A DNA stretch of 64,000 bases. Source: Ophiobolus disseminans (Eukaryota > Ascomycota > Dothideomycetes > Pleosporales > Phaeosphaeriaceae). The stretch lies in NCBI GenBank assembly GCA_010093685.1, contig MU006217.1:2091644-2155643 (forward strand), in the 5' to 3' direction. Shown here one piece after another: positions 35,167 through 46,754 of the stretch (positions are counted from its first letter, which is position 1; each line of letters begins with the position of its first letter). The translations under genes were made by a program, and so were the position numbers. The notes under the pieces were generated by a model, which did no database searches, was not told the origin of the DNA, and saw only the letters and a list, made by a program, of their open reading frames with translations.

Positions 35167-38100
35167 TTAGAAGCCGTACTGCCTCCTCGGCTGTGCTCGT
35201 GGCCTGCGACTGCCATTGCCAGGCCCGATGTCAATGCTCTGCAACTCCAAGCTGAGCGCCATATCTTCGTTTTGAACAGGTGCGCCGTGGCCAAGAGGAA
35301 TCTTTGCAGGAATCGGTGGCGCGCCGGCATATCTGTCGTTATAACTGGGACTGCTGCCATAGCTGTTGGGATTGTGGCGTTCGCGCAGCACACGCTCATC
35401 CGGATGTGGAACGTAGGACTGCGAGGTGTGCTGCTGCTGCGAGTCGTACGAAGGACGAGGACTGCGTTTCTGGGGACGATTGCGACCTGCGGAATCTAGT
35501 GGCGTGGAGTAGTGGTCCGCGAGCACGAGGGCACCCGAATTGCCAGGGGAATTGTGGTTGCTATATTCTTGCCTCGTTCTCACTAGAGCATTGCTGGGCT
35601 CGTTTGCATCGCCGAATGTCATGCTTGCCGCATGTCGGATGCGGTCCCGATCCTCGCGATCTCGACGATATTTCTCCTCGCGCTGTCTCGCGGCTTCGAT
35701 GTCTCGACTGCCGTTCAGTTGAGCTCTTGATCGAATCGGCTTCTCTTTCACAGTTCCCTTAGGTGTGGGTTCTGGAGCCCAGTTGTCGATTGGGAGGTGG
35801 TCAGAAGCATCAACTACACGTCCACTAAACGTGACGATTTGACCCTTGTCGTTGTATTCCATCCTGCTGCCAGGTCGCTCCTCCTCCTCGGATTTGCGTG
35901 GCACCGGCGACCTCGAAGCTCTGGGGTTGTAGACGTCAAAACTGTCAGGGTTGAAAGCTACACCAGACATGCGACGCTCGTTTGGATCCTCCATGGGTGG
36001 CGGGCGGGGCGAGACCGACTTGCGCGTTGGCATGCTTCGCGCAGGTCCTCTAGACATGCGGTCATCAACCGGGTTTGGTGAATAGCGTTGCATACGATCA
36101 TCTACCGGGTTTGGTGAATAGCGTGGCACGCGGTCATCTGCCGGGTTGGGTGAGTAACGAGGGCTCACACCGGGGCTTGTAGCGCGAGGTTTCACAATCG
36201 GAGCGGGATCGTGTACAGGTGAGGTACGTCGAGGTTGCTCTGGCGGATCATGTGGGTAATATGGATGATCATAAGAAGGTACCGATGAGTGGTGGACGAG
36301 CTGCTGCGAGTATGCGGGATCGTCATACTGAGTAGCCGAACGATACTCGGCAGGCTCAGAGTACTGTCGTAGTCGTGGCGGCGTCTCATATGCGGGCGGG
36401 GGTGCTTGGTAGGCGACCATGTCGCGGGAAGGGTCGCGACCTGGAATCAGGCTCGATGGCAGCGCGGGAGCCGATGTTTCTTGTCGTAGTGGAGACGGAG
36501 CCATGGCGTCGCGTGATTCTGGGCGACTCGAAGCGTGGACAGCAGTTCGAGGGTACGTCATTCGTCGCTCTGAGGGTGGTTGACGCGCATATTCCTCCAT
36601 TGCGTATGGGTTTGGTGGGCTGTAAGAAGCCTGTGGTGGCTCCTGTTGGAAGCGAGTGATGTGCAGAGGCGCTGGACTCTCGTCCTGGTAGCTATGTGGG
36701 CTCTCCTGGCTGGGATGAGGTAGCGTACTTGCATTCCTGTTGTGCATCGGGGGTGGCGGCGGCATATCGTCTTCATCTTCCACCATTGGCTGCATTGCGC
36801 TCCGCCTGCGATGAGAAGCACCGTTGTCATACGGCGCCGTCAGACTCCCATAGTCGTCCGAATGGTACTGCTCGAGGGGCGAGGGTTGCCCAGGGCTGCG
36901 GTCTCGGCTTCGGCTGGGACGCAGTGGGGCGATTTGATATGCTGGGTCCTGGTACGGGTCCTGCGAGTAGGATGGCTGGTGGAACTGGGCTTCATCGTAC
37001 TGCCGGTACTGCTCCTGTCGCTCCAGCTCGTAGCTGTGCTGAGTCGGGACTACCGGGGCAGAATGTGCGTGCATTGGCTCAGGAGGAGGCAACTGAGATT
37101 GTCGTCGCGCGACTTGGAACTCGTCCTGCGACATGGTGCGCTGTCCAGCCTCCCTGACATGCTGAGGCACGGCATTGATGGGCTGCACCTCGTAGGGCTT
37201 GGGCGCGGCGTACGACATGTCGAAGCTCTGGCCATTCTGCTGCGCGATGTTTGTGAGCGACGGGCGTGGGTTGGGTGGCGTGTAGGGGTCTTGGGGCTGT
37301 GGCTGGGGTGGCTGTTGACGCAGTGGCGTGTTGTTGCTCGATACGGGGGTGCCATTGAGGGGCGACGCATCCGGCAGCGGCCTGCGAGTGGGCGTCTCCG
37401 TCTGTTGACTTGGTCGCTGCTGCACTGGCGGCTGCTGATGGCGGGGCGACCCCAGCTCTCGTGGCCCTGCCCTGACGCCCCGTAGTCCGCGATGCTCTGG
37501 TGTGTTCGAGGGCGAGGGCGAGGCGGCTGTGGGGTCGGATGGCAGCGGTCGTCGCTTAACGGGCATGCTCTCGCGCGGTCCGCCAACTGCTGGGCTCTGG
37601 CCGTCTGGACGTGTCGACTCCCTCCTCTTCTCGACCACCGGCTTCTCTGCCTTCGGTCGGGTGTCGTAGTAGGTGAACTCGACGCGGATCTCGCCCGCGT
37701 ATTTGCCCTTGCAGTTCAGCGGGTGCCAGTCGTCGCTCTGCCCGCCGCCCGGGGTGATGACGGCCTCGAGGTTCGCCCACGTCTCTCCAATCAGCTCCGT
37801 CTTCTTGTCGTCGTTGAAGACGGAGATCTTCAGGCGGTGATAGTCTGGCGAGTCGTGGACGGTGAAGCGCAGTTCCTGGTCCCTGCATACGTCAGTCCCA
37901 TCCGTGGCACTTTTAGTCGCAACACTCACCACTTGGGCGTCTGCCCGCCGCGCTTGTCGGTCTTGGTCTTCTTTGCTTCCTTGCCCAGCCGGGCTGCGCA
38001 GTAAGGGTCCTGCTTGCCCATGGTGCGCTTGTTTGGCAAGTTCCGGGCGCGGTCCATAATGACGACCAGCGTGCCGATCACAGGGCCGTCGACGGTCATA

Positions 38101-38217
38101 TCAGCGACTTCATGTTGGTTAGCAATTGTCGCACGCCCTATACAGACCGCAATACTTACATATACCCGCCGAGTGGGCGCCGCTAAAGGCCGACAGGCTC
38201 GCTGCTTTGGTGGCCAT
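35167..38217 (-). CDS. C2-domain protein of Inn1/Fic1 type (cytokinesis)
   Basis: Exons 38217-38160, 38107-37930 and 37882-35167 join in phase (introns 52 and 47 bp), giving 983 residues. An N-terminal C2 domain spans about 20-140: GTLVVIMDRARNLPNKRT, KQDPYCAARLG, TPKWDQELRFTVHD and the closing GEIRVEFTYYD. The remainder is disordered, rich in Pro, Ser, Gln and Arg, with many PxxP motifs. Known: yeast Inn1 and fission yeast Fic1 have an N-terminal C2 domain and a PxxP tail bound by SH3 proteins of the cytokinetic ring. The architecture is the same although the tail is longer. Several Asp ligands seem absent, so calcium binding is doubtful. A three-copy 12-residue repeat lies in the tail. Confidence 0.82.
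36055..36162. repeat. 36-bp coding repeat, three copies, in the C2 protein
   Basis: Three adjacent units encode RYSPNPxDDRxx on the minus strand, differing by a few bases. The SPNP core is a minimal proline-directed kinase site, repeated every 12 residues. In-frame expansion is inferred. Confidence 0.85.
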
Positions 38218-39434
38218 GGTGTATCAATTGCGCGTGTGCTGCCTTATCGCCGGCTTGGAGGGCAGTGTGCGGCGAGATTGAATGCACGTCGGTGCATGCG
38301 CTGCAATTGTGTGACGAAAGAGTGAAAGGTGCAGTAGCAGCGTGGCGCCTCGAGACTGCAAAAGAGCGACTGTGAGTTAAGGCGGGTGTCGGCGCGGATG
38401 TTCTGCAGCTCTAGGGGAGACGACGGTATGTCTATTGGTATGTTTATCGTGGCTGGGTGATGCGGCAACCCAGCCACCAGTTCCGTACGCTAGTCCCGCC
38501 ATCACCACCGTCTACCGCTGTACCTTGCATCCACTAACACACCACTTTCTAATTTGGGTCCAATCCCCTGCGAACCATCGATCTTGACATGTTCAATTGA
38601 CCTGTAAGATTGATGCACCTACTAGCACCGTCAGATTGCGGATGTAGCGGCCAGCCCTGCCCAGCTGCGGTATCAGGGTACGCGTATGCTTTCGTGTACC
38701 GTCACGGTGACACGCTAAACCAGCTCGGTGCCCATGGCCATCTCCTGTCACGTCTCGCGGACATGCTTATAGACTTTCATGAAGTCCGTTCTCTACACAG
38801 TCCGAAGCCCAACGCCCTGAGTAGTTTCGCAGCATTGTTGTTTCATTGACGGGTCGGTTGCCGTGGTGATGTAAGCTTCGGGGCTGGAGCATGCGCAATC
38901 AACGCAGGGGTACCCGTGGATCTCCCGCCGGGACAAAGAGTAATGGTACGATGAGGCTTGTTTCTTTTGTTCCCACCAAGGGTTCCATGTACCTTTGGGG
39001 ATAATGACGAGGTTGGTCAGGGAGACGATTTGCCTTCTCAGCTCACAACACGGCTGCTCCGAAGGTGTATCTCCACTACTATTTATCCGATTTACTTCCA
39101 AGTCTCGATCGCATTAAGTTGGGGTGACAAGGATGGCTCGCTGGAGTTTTAAGGCGAGTAAATGCCATGTTGTCGACTGCATCCCGCAATTGTTTTTCGC
39201 ATTTGATCGCCTGTGACGTTATTCGGGGGTTGCCAGCGCTACGCACAATTGCAGATTAGTGCATTCCGGAAAGGGTCAAGTGCACTTACCACCTTCGCTT
39301 CTCGCGCCTGCTCTTCCTCACTTCCACAGCGGTGTTTCTCCCTCAACCTCACCAGAAATCCACCTGTAATTCAAACCCGCACTTCTTCGCGCAAGGCTTG
39401 ATCATTTGCTACAACAGCAATGCCCGCCTGCGCT
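38218..39434. other. Gene-poor interval
   Basis: Promoter of the C2 gene, then 1 kb with short frames only. A minus-strand frame at 38793-39101 with CCELRRQIVSLTN may be a very decayed ELRNRIY relative, but this is too weak to call. Confidence 0.35.
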
Positions 39435-40411
39435 ATGGTTCTTGAGCTGAACGACGTATGTCGCTTTCTTGATCTTCCTGCCGGTGTGTACATCTGTCAA
39501 ACTATTTGATTGCCTCCGCTTACTCTAGTCTAGAGCTGCGCAACCATATCTACTCGTTCACTCTTGATCCAACGCACGTGAATCTTGTCAGATAGCAGCC
39601 TCGTTACCAAATCTCACACACCTTAACCTCGGAACGCTACGCCACCCTACTTCGACGTTGGCTAGGTTTGACACAAGTGTGCCGGCAGCTGAGAGCTGAG
39701 TATCTGGTTATGAACCGAGCTGCCACACATTACACCGTTCGACTACCTGATTTGGTGACATTCTTGCCTACCTTTATCGTCTCGGATGGCTTGAGGCCTG
39801 CAATGCTGTCAGTAACGTCAAAATATCGCTGAACCGGTCTGAACAAAGATGCACGGCAGACATACTCCCACTGTTGAAGCTCTGCACGAGCGTTGGTACT
39901 ATCAACACAAGTCTTTAGGTCAAATTCATCGGAATTTAGCCTCAAAATTTGTATGTTGGAAAGTTCAACATGTTATTGCATCCTAAGGACAGTCACAAAT
40001 GGGACTTGTTCATGAACAAGTACATAGCAGCCTTTATCATTCGATCCGACCAAATTTGTCAGAGAATTACAGTCTCAGTAAAATCGGACATACTTCAAGG
40101 GTTCTCAAGCCGTGGGAGCGGGATTTTCTGACGTAATATCAAGTTCCAGCCGCATGTATGAGGATGTCTATAAGCGGGAGACGATCCAAGTCAGATGGCT
40201 AGACAGTATTGGCATCGGCGTACCGACTTTTCTGAAGCGTATGAAGATTGAGGTGAATGGAGTTTCACATTGGGAGCCGCCTCATATCAGTCACTATCCT
40301 TTCCGCGCCACCATCTCAGACGTCTTTTACCTCTTAGAGCATGGCGAGGGTATAGATCGGCGCTCGAGTTCTAGAGGCACTACAGATTGGATCAACTTTG
40401 TTACACGTTGA
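39435..40411 (+). pseudogene. ELRNRIY-family gene, copy E, heavily decayed
   Basis: Exon 1 (39435-39483, ends FLDLPA) and a 50-bp intron (39484-39533) lead into ELRNHIYSFTLDPTHVNL with the split Glu codon kept. The core WLGLTQVCRQLRAEYLVMN is clear. Lesions: TAG at 39593, a frameshift near 39790, then TAG at 39916 and 39937 in the second frame (ADILPLLKLCTSVGTINTSL lies before them), and a further frame change before about 40,112. The last part (EDVYKRETIQVRWLDSIGI) is the C-terminal remnant. It is tandem with copy F. Confidence 0.7.
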
Positions 40412-40817
40412 GTTAAGTTGATCGTCGTCGTCCGCAATAGTAGTAAGGACAGCCGAAGGATTTTCGATGGCTGGGACATATGCTAACTTTTAACATGTTT
40501 CACGGGATTCTTGTCACCGGAGAAGTGATTTGCCCCTCAGGTGATATTGCTTCCCAACTCAGCCACAGACGGAAAGAAGTTTAAGCCCCTCCGTCGTTAT
40601 TGATCCTCTTATCAGCGGTTGCATGAGACAGATGTATCGTCATTCGTCCAATTACAGCGACTGCCTCCGAAACTCACGGGCCAGCTTAGTTCTCTCACCT
40701 TTTAGGCCCTCGTGCTCGCTTCTGCAAACTACTGACTCGGCATTAACTCCGACGACTGTTACCCTTAATTCACGATACAATTGTTCTAACATCTAGCCAG
40801 ATCTCAGGACCACATCA
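40412..40817. other. Intergenic between tandem copies E and F
   Basis: About 400 bp, no gene. It probably holds the former promoter of copy F. Confidence 0.45.
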
Positions 40818-41623
40818 ATGTTCCCTTTACTAAATCTCCCGGGCGGTAAGCAAGTGGTAACGAGCTTAAAGCGTTTACAGTTATTGACACCGGTTAGAAC
40901 TGCGCAACCTGATCTTCTCTTTTGCGCTTGACATCAGTCCTGCTTCAGTCCCCATGACGTACATAGCTGGTCGCAAGCAACGAGTCAGGAGAAAGGCGAT
41001 CGGACCTCCAGACTGGGGAACAATTAAGCGGCAGTGGCTAGGCTTGAGACAGTCCTGCAGCCAGATACGAGCCGAATACCTTCCCATGTACCGCGCTTCT
41101 ATGCGCTACACGGTGTACGTTCGCAATACGCCGGCTTTCATACACAGTGATCACCGCCGATGGAACGATACAAGCCGAGGATGCAGTGTGTCATCTCCAA
41201 ATCCTTCTCGAAGAGAACAACCCCGCGCGCTCTACCATCGATATCCTCCCGCTTTTACACCTCTCCTCACCAACATGCCGCATCAAGTTCACTGGCACCG
41301 GTCGCAGCGGACAAATCTACATCGACATACATAAGCTCTTCAAATCCAGAGCCAATAGCCGATGGAGGCGCTTTCTGCGAGAGCATGTTGTGGATTTCCG
41401 AATAGTCGTCGATGGCCTGTCTGGCCCGTTTCCGACACTCACGCTCACGCCGGAGTATCTTTCGAAAGGTAAATATGTCATTGAAAGCATATTGCCGAAC
41501 CGGACGTTTAGGCACTTGCCGCGAAGGAGGAGGCGCTTGAGGGGCAGAGAGACGTGGGAGAAGAGTTTGGGAATTGAGACTCCGGGATTGAGAGAGCATT
41601 TGGAGATTGTGGTGGGGAAATAA
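40818..41623 (+). pseudogene. ELRNRIY-family gene, copy F, one frameshift
   Basis: Exon 1 (40818-40845, MFPLLNLPG) and a 52-bp intron (40846-40897) give ELRNLIFSFALD with the split Glu codon. The core reads WLGLRQSCSQIRAEYLPMYR. Near 41,145 the frame slips by one base and then runs open to TAA at 41621-41623 (DILPLLHLSSPTCRIKFTG, parallel to copy E's ILPLLKLCTSV). No nonsense codon. The tail is very basic (RRRRRLRGRETWEKS). Either a recent frameshift or a one-base sequencing error; copy F is closest to copy E. Confidence 0.7.
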
Positions 41624-42008
41624 GGGGTTTTATTTGTGAAGCGATGGATACATGGTGAGCAGTTATGGTTGATAGGCTTCGAGTCTTAGTGTGAAATATG
41701 CAATTTCAAGATGTTGACCGAGAGGCTGTACCCCAAACAGTAATCGGCCTCGCGGCTAGTGGTTGCCAAATCTAAAATCAAGTTCGCTCCTACATCGCCT
41801 GTGTTACGGAATACTAACGTAAGTGCTGCTCAATTTCATGCACCTGTCATTCCCTTCAAGGTTCCACTCCACTCAGGTTTAAAGACTCAGAATCAAATTC
41901 ACAAATAGATGTGTTCGCATTTAGCGCATTCCCTTCCACAGTCAGCTCTCTAGTTTGTGTCCTATCTTAGTTGCTGACGAACCTCTACAGTAGGCTACTG
42001 CATTTGTG
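41624..42008. other. Intergenic
   Basis: No gene seen. The base composition becomes visibly more AT-rich from here to about 51 kb. Confidence 0.4.
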
Positions 42009-42543
42009 TTACTCTTCCTTAGCACATCCTAGCAAAGCCTCCAACGTCAGTTTTCTATCGTCATTGTGGTTCTTCGGGAAGATGTAATGTAGCTTGCGTT
42101 GTTGGCAATCCGAGACAAACAGATGTGCTCGATATTGATGTGGGCTTCTCAAGACTGCCGGTGGAGAATATATTCTTGTACCCGGGGCTGGCTGGTATAC
42201 ATCGGCCTTCCTTTCCATAAGCACCTCGCACTAAGCTCCGTCGTCTGTATTGTTTCGATTTTTGTACTCAGCTGCGCACGTCAGCTATCTTTCCAGGGCT
42301 TCTTTGGGTCACAGGAGTGAACTCACGTATGACGCTGTTAACGAGCTCTCCCTCGTGTAACAAGTGTATGAACCCTCCAATTCGATTGCATTCGAATGTC
42401 TTCAATCTTGCCATCGTGGTCATGGCTCTTTCTAAACCAACCGGCCCTGTCGGAAATACTACATGGTTTCCTTTTGACCCTTCGATTAAAAACCACTCGG
42501 TAGACTTGGCCTCTTTCCTGATCATCTTTGTAATGTCTTTCAT
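42009..42543 (-). CDS. Small orphan protein, two exons
   Basis: Exons 42543-42280 and 42230-42009 join in phase across a 49-bp intron with donor GTGCGC and acceptor TTAG, giving 161 residues. It starts MKDITKMIRKEAKSTEWFLI. No signal peptide, membrane segment or known motif. An alternative donor (GTGAGT, upstream) is stronger but leads to a stop, which lowers confidence. It could be a decayed gene. Confidence 0.35.
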
Positions 42544-43173
42544 TGTCGTGATAATGAAGTAAACTTGTTCGCTGGATGTAGTAGAATAAGAAACTCTCCG
42601 CTTTTATAGCCAGTCTATGAGTTTGCAAATATTCAATCACTTGGACGTGAAATGTTTTGAGCGTGGCATACCCAAATTGACTCCTCTCATTAACAGTTAC
42701 CCGCCGGCACCTGTGACTCAGCGGGTGATGCCGGCGCATTCACTCCCACTTCACCCCACGGGCTTTGTCACCATCAAGTTTTGCATTCTTCGCATGGTGT
42801 TTTGCGCTTACGACACTCAGCACCCGCACTCTGATAATCAGCTGGAATCTGAACGCTCTTCACAGGATCAATGAGTTTGGTTTGGATTTGACCATGTGCA
42901 GAGATGGAGAACAGAAGATGAAGTTGATGATTCTAGATTAATAATGATACCTAGGTAAAACCTTTGCACGTCGTAGAAGATGAAATAGTAATAAGAATGA
43001 ACATGTCGGATCGTGGGTATCGGTAGAGACGTCAGCTGCTCAACGAGTCGACTTGATCCTACTTCGGTCCGACTAGCGGCTGAGCTTAGGTATACCTTCG
43101 TAGCACCCACGTTTCTAGATAAATCAATATCAATACCAATACCAAGTCACCAGAAGAACCTCGTTGTTGTTAT
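42544..43173. other. Intergenic
   Basis: Short frames only. Nothing recognised. Confidence 0.4.
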
Positions 43174-43566
43174 TCACCCGTACGATCGTACAAGGACTAC
43201 CAACAGAACAACACCTATTCCCTCACTACCTATAGAACAGGTATCCCAATCTTCATTTAAATCATTTTCTACGGTAGCATGATACTCGTTCTTCTCTGCA
43301 ACCCTCTCTCCCCTTCTGATCGTCCAACCATCTTCTGTCACTCGCGTTTCCATAGTTTTAGCCACAAAGGTTTTCCCACAGTCGTTTGCACGTCTAATTA
43401 ATTCGGCGCGTTCTTTATCTGAGAGATCTCCTTGTCGCAACATCCATCGCCTCTCGGAAATTTCCGACAGCTCTCGATTCTGGGCACGGCGATTTTTAAA
43501 GTCCACCTGCATGGCAAAGTGACGCTGGGTTTCGTTTCTCAACTTCCGGTTAAATGGATCAAACAT
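43174..43566 (-). CDS. Small charged orphan protein
   Basis: Single frame of 130 residues, starting MFDPFNRKLRNETQRHFAMQ. It is mostly helical and highly charged (Arg/Glu), with a hydrophobic C-terminal tip (GIGVVLLVVLVRSYG), which could be a tail anchor or an intronic read-through: a GT-AG splice near the end would remove it. No family recognised. Confidence 0.4.
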   Translation of the reverse strand: MFDPFNRKLRNETQRHFAMQVDFKNRRAQNRELSEISERRWMLRQGDLSDKERAELIRRANDCGKTFVAKTMETRVTEDGWTIRRGERVAEKNEYHATVENDLNEDWDTCSIGSEGIGVVLLVVLVRSYG

Positions 43567-44244
43567 TGTGGCTAATTATGGTAGTGTGAGAGAGGCGGTT
43601 GCAACTTTTTATCATCAAAATTCATAATGCAGTTTGAGTAATATCTACCGTGTGAGCCATTACCGCGAGTAGTCACACAGAGAAGCGACGACGATCGCTG
43701 CTAGGAAATCCCTAGCGAAATGCTAGGATATACGAATGACTCGACGGGTTACTGTCACAATACCTAGGTAATGATTTGCCGGAAGTATTGATGCGTCTGC
43801 TCGGCGGCACCCTTTCCTTCATGTTATCTACTATTACAACACGCGATTTCGTAGTAAAGCTGCAAGCTGCAATTTTAATGCACGTATCTCACTTATATCT
43901 TAGGTTTCCGACATTGGTTTTTATAACTATGGAAGTGATCTTTCACGATAACGTTTAGATATCCTACAGAAATGGGTCACTGACCAACTACAAAAGGTTC
44001 TGTGCGATTTAATCCCGAGGTTGTGAGCGTCTGCCATTTCAGTCTTGTCCTGATATCACAGTGTCTAGCGGTGCCTTGTACTAGTGATACCACAGAACTG
44101 GATGGATCGTCATCACCAATACATGGCCTAACAGAATATCTAAGCGGTTGAATTTGGATTCAAGCGAATGATCTTAGCTATTGTAAACCCTATAATAGCC
44201 TACATCGAGTTCCAATATCGTCACGTTCGTTATAGTGAAGCCTC
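43567..44244. other. Intergenic
   Basis: AT-rich, no gene seen. Confidence 0.4.
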
Positions 44245-44586
44245 CTACTTTCCAGCAGCATTGTCCTCTATCGTACGATTTAGACACTGCAAAGCATCAT
44301 CCTTGGTTGTACCCTCTTCCTCTTTACGATATACTATGTGTCCCGCGACGTCCACGATGATATGCGCGATGGTAGCAGTGAATATATGAATCTGGTCGTC
44401 AGGGAAAGTCCCCACTGTCGATCTTGTGCCTTTTTTGCTGTCTAGGTGTGCTTCTATCGGCTCGCATAGAGTGCGGAGGGTATAATTTTCGTCTTCTCTA
44501 CGCTTGCGCATGGCCTCCGTCTGATAGCCTGCGATGGCTAGTGGGGCATTGTAAACGACAGCCTTGGGCATTCCGAAAAACGGCAT
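44245..44586 (-). CDS. Small orphan protein (113 aa)
   Basis: First ATG of the frame at 44586 (MPFFGMPKAVVYNAPLAIAG). The product is 113 residues with a charged N-terminal helix and a more hydrophobic middle (IFTATIAHIIVDVAGHIVY). No motif recognised. Accepted only because its composition is protein-like and the frame is clean. Confidence 0.35.
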   Translation of the reverse strand: MPFFGMPKAVVYNAPLAIAGYQTEAMRKRREDENYTLRTLCEPIEAHLDSKKGTRSTVGTFPDDQIHIFTATIAHIIVDVAGHIVYRKEEEGTTKDDALQCLNRTIEDNAAGK

Positions 44587-45518
44587 GTTCAAGTATGTGT
44601 AGTGTCTGAGCTACTAAGGTATGCAGATTAGCCTGTGTCGTGTCGCAGCAGCCGTTATAATGAGGCGATTGAGGATTGACATGCTGTCCATAATGTACCA
44701 GCTTTCACGATGTAGCGTTAGTGCAGTTAAGGTACATGCTACTTAAGTGCAACTGCGGTGCCATTATCTGAACGTTCTATTCGCATGAACTGTTCACTGT
44801 TAATTGCGATGCCTACATGAGAGTGATATCCCGGTACGTGACTGCGCATCACTAGATACGCCGCTCCTATTTGACCCCGAGAGCCAAAAGTTGTGGTGGT
44901 TCAATGCATCTTGTACACCACCATTGCTACGAAAGCCGTGCTCTTCCACACGTCTCCACGTGTATGCAAAGTTCGTAACGAATCGCTTCCCGTATGGTGG
45001 ATACGTGCGCTTGCTTTCATGTTTCACGGCTTGCGATCCGACGTTGAAATTTTCCGGGACCACTTCCGACATGGGACGAACGAAGCTCGATCAACGACCA
45101 TTTGCTGATGCATTGTCCGGTAACCGATACAGTCGTCTTGCGTCTTCTTCACGATGCGCTCTGGTCGGAATCCGCGTGCTGGTGATGGTGTCGCAATGCC
45201 TGGCACAAGTTTCTCCGCAAGCCTTGGGGCAGGTTTGCCGCTACTTAAGGTGTGGGGTGCGGTTACCCAAACAGGCAAAAGTATTGCGGCTCCGCTCGGG
45301 AACCCACATCCTTCTCAGAAAGTGGGCGATTGCACCATCCAGTGAAGGCGAAATGTCGCGCAGAATGCTCGCGATTGGGCGTCGGGTCCGCAAACGCAGC
45401 CGGCAGTACTGAGTATTTAGAGTGCTTGCGGGCACTTGTCGAGACCAGCAAACAACAGCCTTCAACCCCATAACCCTCATCTCACATTCTAAACCCTCCA
45501 AGCAACACAAATCTCAAC
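44587..45518. other. Intergenic, promoter of the Gfa gene
   Basis: A 202-codon frame on the plus strand (44804-45412) overlaps several others, has no motif and an unusual composition, so was not accepted. The last 60 bases are a C/A-rich leader ending in a good start context (TCAACATGG). Confidence 0.4.
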
Positions 45519-46094
45519 ATGGCGCCTTCCATCCACCCAGCGATTGATAACAGTATCAAGAAGGGCGATGCCAGCTTCAAGGGCGGCAAGCTCTACTGCC
45601 ACTGCTCCTCCGCCAAGGTCGAAGTCACAGTCTCCAGCAACGTCGCGCACAACCACGCCTGCGGGTGCTCAAAATGCTGGAAACCCGAGGGCGCTCTATT
45701 CTCTGTCGTCGGCGTCGTTCCCGTGGATGCGATCAAGGTCACCGCCAATGGCAACAAGCTCAAGGTCATCGACTCTTCCGCCGCCATCCAGCGCCACGCG
45801 TGCAAGGAGTGCGGCGTTCATCTATTCGGCCGCATCGAGAACGACCACCCATTCAAGGGACTGGACTTCATCCACACCGAGTTAAGCGACTCCAAGGGAT
45901 GGCAAGAGCCCCAGTTCGCTGCCTTCGTGAGCAGCGTCATCGAGCAGGGATTCTTGCCTAGCGAGATTAACGGAGTCCGGGAGAAGTTAAAGAAGGAGGG
46001 ATTGGAAACCTACGATGTGTTGAGCCCGGGACTCATGGACCTGATCGCGACGCACACTGGCCAGAAGAACGGAAAGCTGCCGGCGAAGTTGTAG
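45519..46094 (+). CDS. S-(hydroxymethyl)glutathione synthase-like Gfa/CENP-V-type enzyme
   Basis: Known role: zinc enzyme that speeds condensation of formaldehyde with glutathione, feeding formaldehyde detoxification. Single exon, 191 residues, normal length. The seven zinc-ligand cysteines appear in the family order: CHC (27, 29), CGCSKC (48, 50, 53) and CKEC (95, 98), followed by GVHLFGR. The long C-terminal part (PQFAAFVSSVIEQGFLPSEI) is typical of fungal Gfa proteins. Cytosolic by absence of targeting signals. Stop TAG. Confidence 0.9.
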   Translation: MAPSIHPAIDNSIKKGDASFKGGKLYCHCSSAKVEVTVSSNVAHNHACGCSKCWKPEGALFSVVGVVPVDAIKVTANGNKLKVIDSSAAIQRHACKECGVHLFGRIENDHPFKGLDFIHTELSDSKGWQEPQFAAFVSSVIEQGFLPSEINGVREKLKKEGLETYDVLSPGLMDLIATHTGQKNGKLPAKL

Positions 46095-46392
46095 ATGTGG
46101 ATATGAATGATGGCGAGAATTTACGATAGTCACTACGACATTCTGATAGAGTCAGAAGAAATGACGATATCACAAACGGGCCGCGGCCGAACTTATATAT
46201 GACTCCTTGACTGAGCACCGTGATTGCCCGCTAAAGTCAACATATGGCCCGCACTCCCATCAACACAGTTTGACAAGAGAACACACCACCAAGAGACATT
46301 GCGAATAAGGTAAGCTAGAACAATGGTCGGTGGCTAGACTGATGAACACAGGACGCTATTCTCAGCCCATCCGAGCAGTGCTGCCAGTGCAC

Positions 46393-46754
46393 TCACCTCA
46401 TCTTGACATTGCGGGGTCCTATACCGCTTTTTGTCCACCCCTTTTCTGCAATTGTAATCCTCAATATATTATCTATCTTCTTGTTGCTTAGTTCGTCGAC
46501 TAAGTCCCAAAATCTCACCGTAACCCAAATGCCATCCTCCTCGAAGTACTTGACGGAAGTATCGGACGTCCTCAACTTTTCTGCAGGAGCAGTCAGCTAA
46601 GAATATAGCCCTCCAGCAGAAGCCGAATTTTTCTTATCGTACTGCAGATCAAGTCCACTATAATGTTCCACGCAAATTCGTTGGGGCTGCTGGTGTGTAA
46701 TCTCCGAGTCTCGCCTTCAGGAGCGGGGACCCTTTCGCAAAATGGAATGTTCAT
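46393..46754 (-). CDS. Small orphan protein, two or three exons
   Basis: Exon 1 46754-46643 (MNIPFCERVPAPEGETRR) and exon 2 46580-46393 join in phase across an intron with GTACGA donor, CTGAC branch-like site and CAG acceptor. The product is 99 residues ending RNVKMR. Alternatively a GTGAGT donor at 46396 splices to 46355-46334 and ends CSSV. The protein reads cleanly (RFWDLVDELSNKKIDNILR) with no signal peptide. Family not recognised. The three splice signals in phase argue for a real gene. Confidence 0.5.

Noticed and set aside
35167..37932. Long open frames on the opposite strand of the C2 gene, for instance 36742-37485
   Set aside because: Antisense shadows of a GC-rich, Pro/Gln-rich coding region.
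38793..39101. A seventh ELRNRIY copy on the minus strand
   Set aside because: Only a weak CCELRRQIVSLTN resemblance; no intron, no core motif, so listed only as a remark in the gap entry.
44804..45412. Plus-strand frame of 202 codons before the Gfa gene
   Set aside because: Overlaps several frames on both strands and has no motif, no splice sites and an unusual residue mix; more likely the Gfa promoter.
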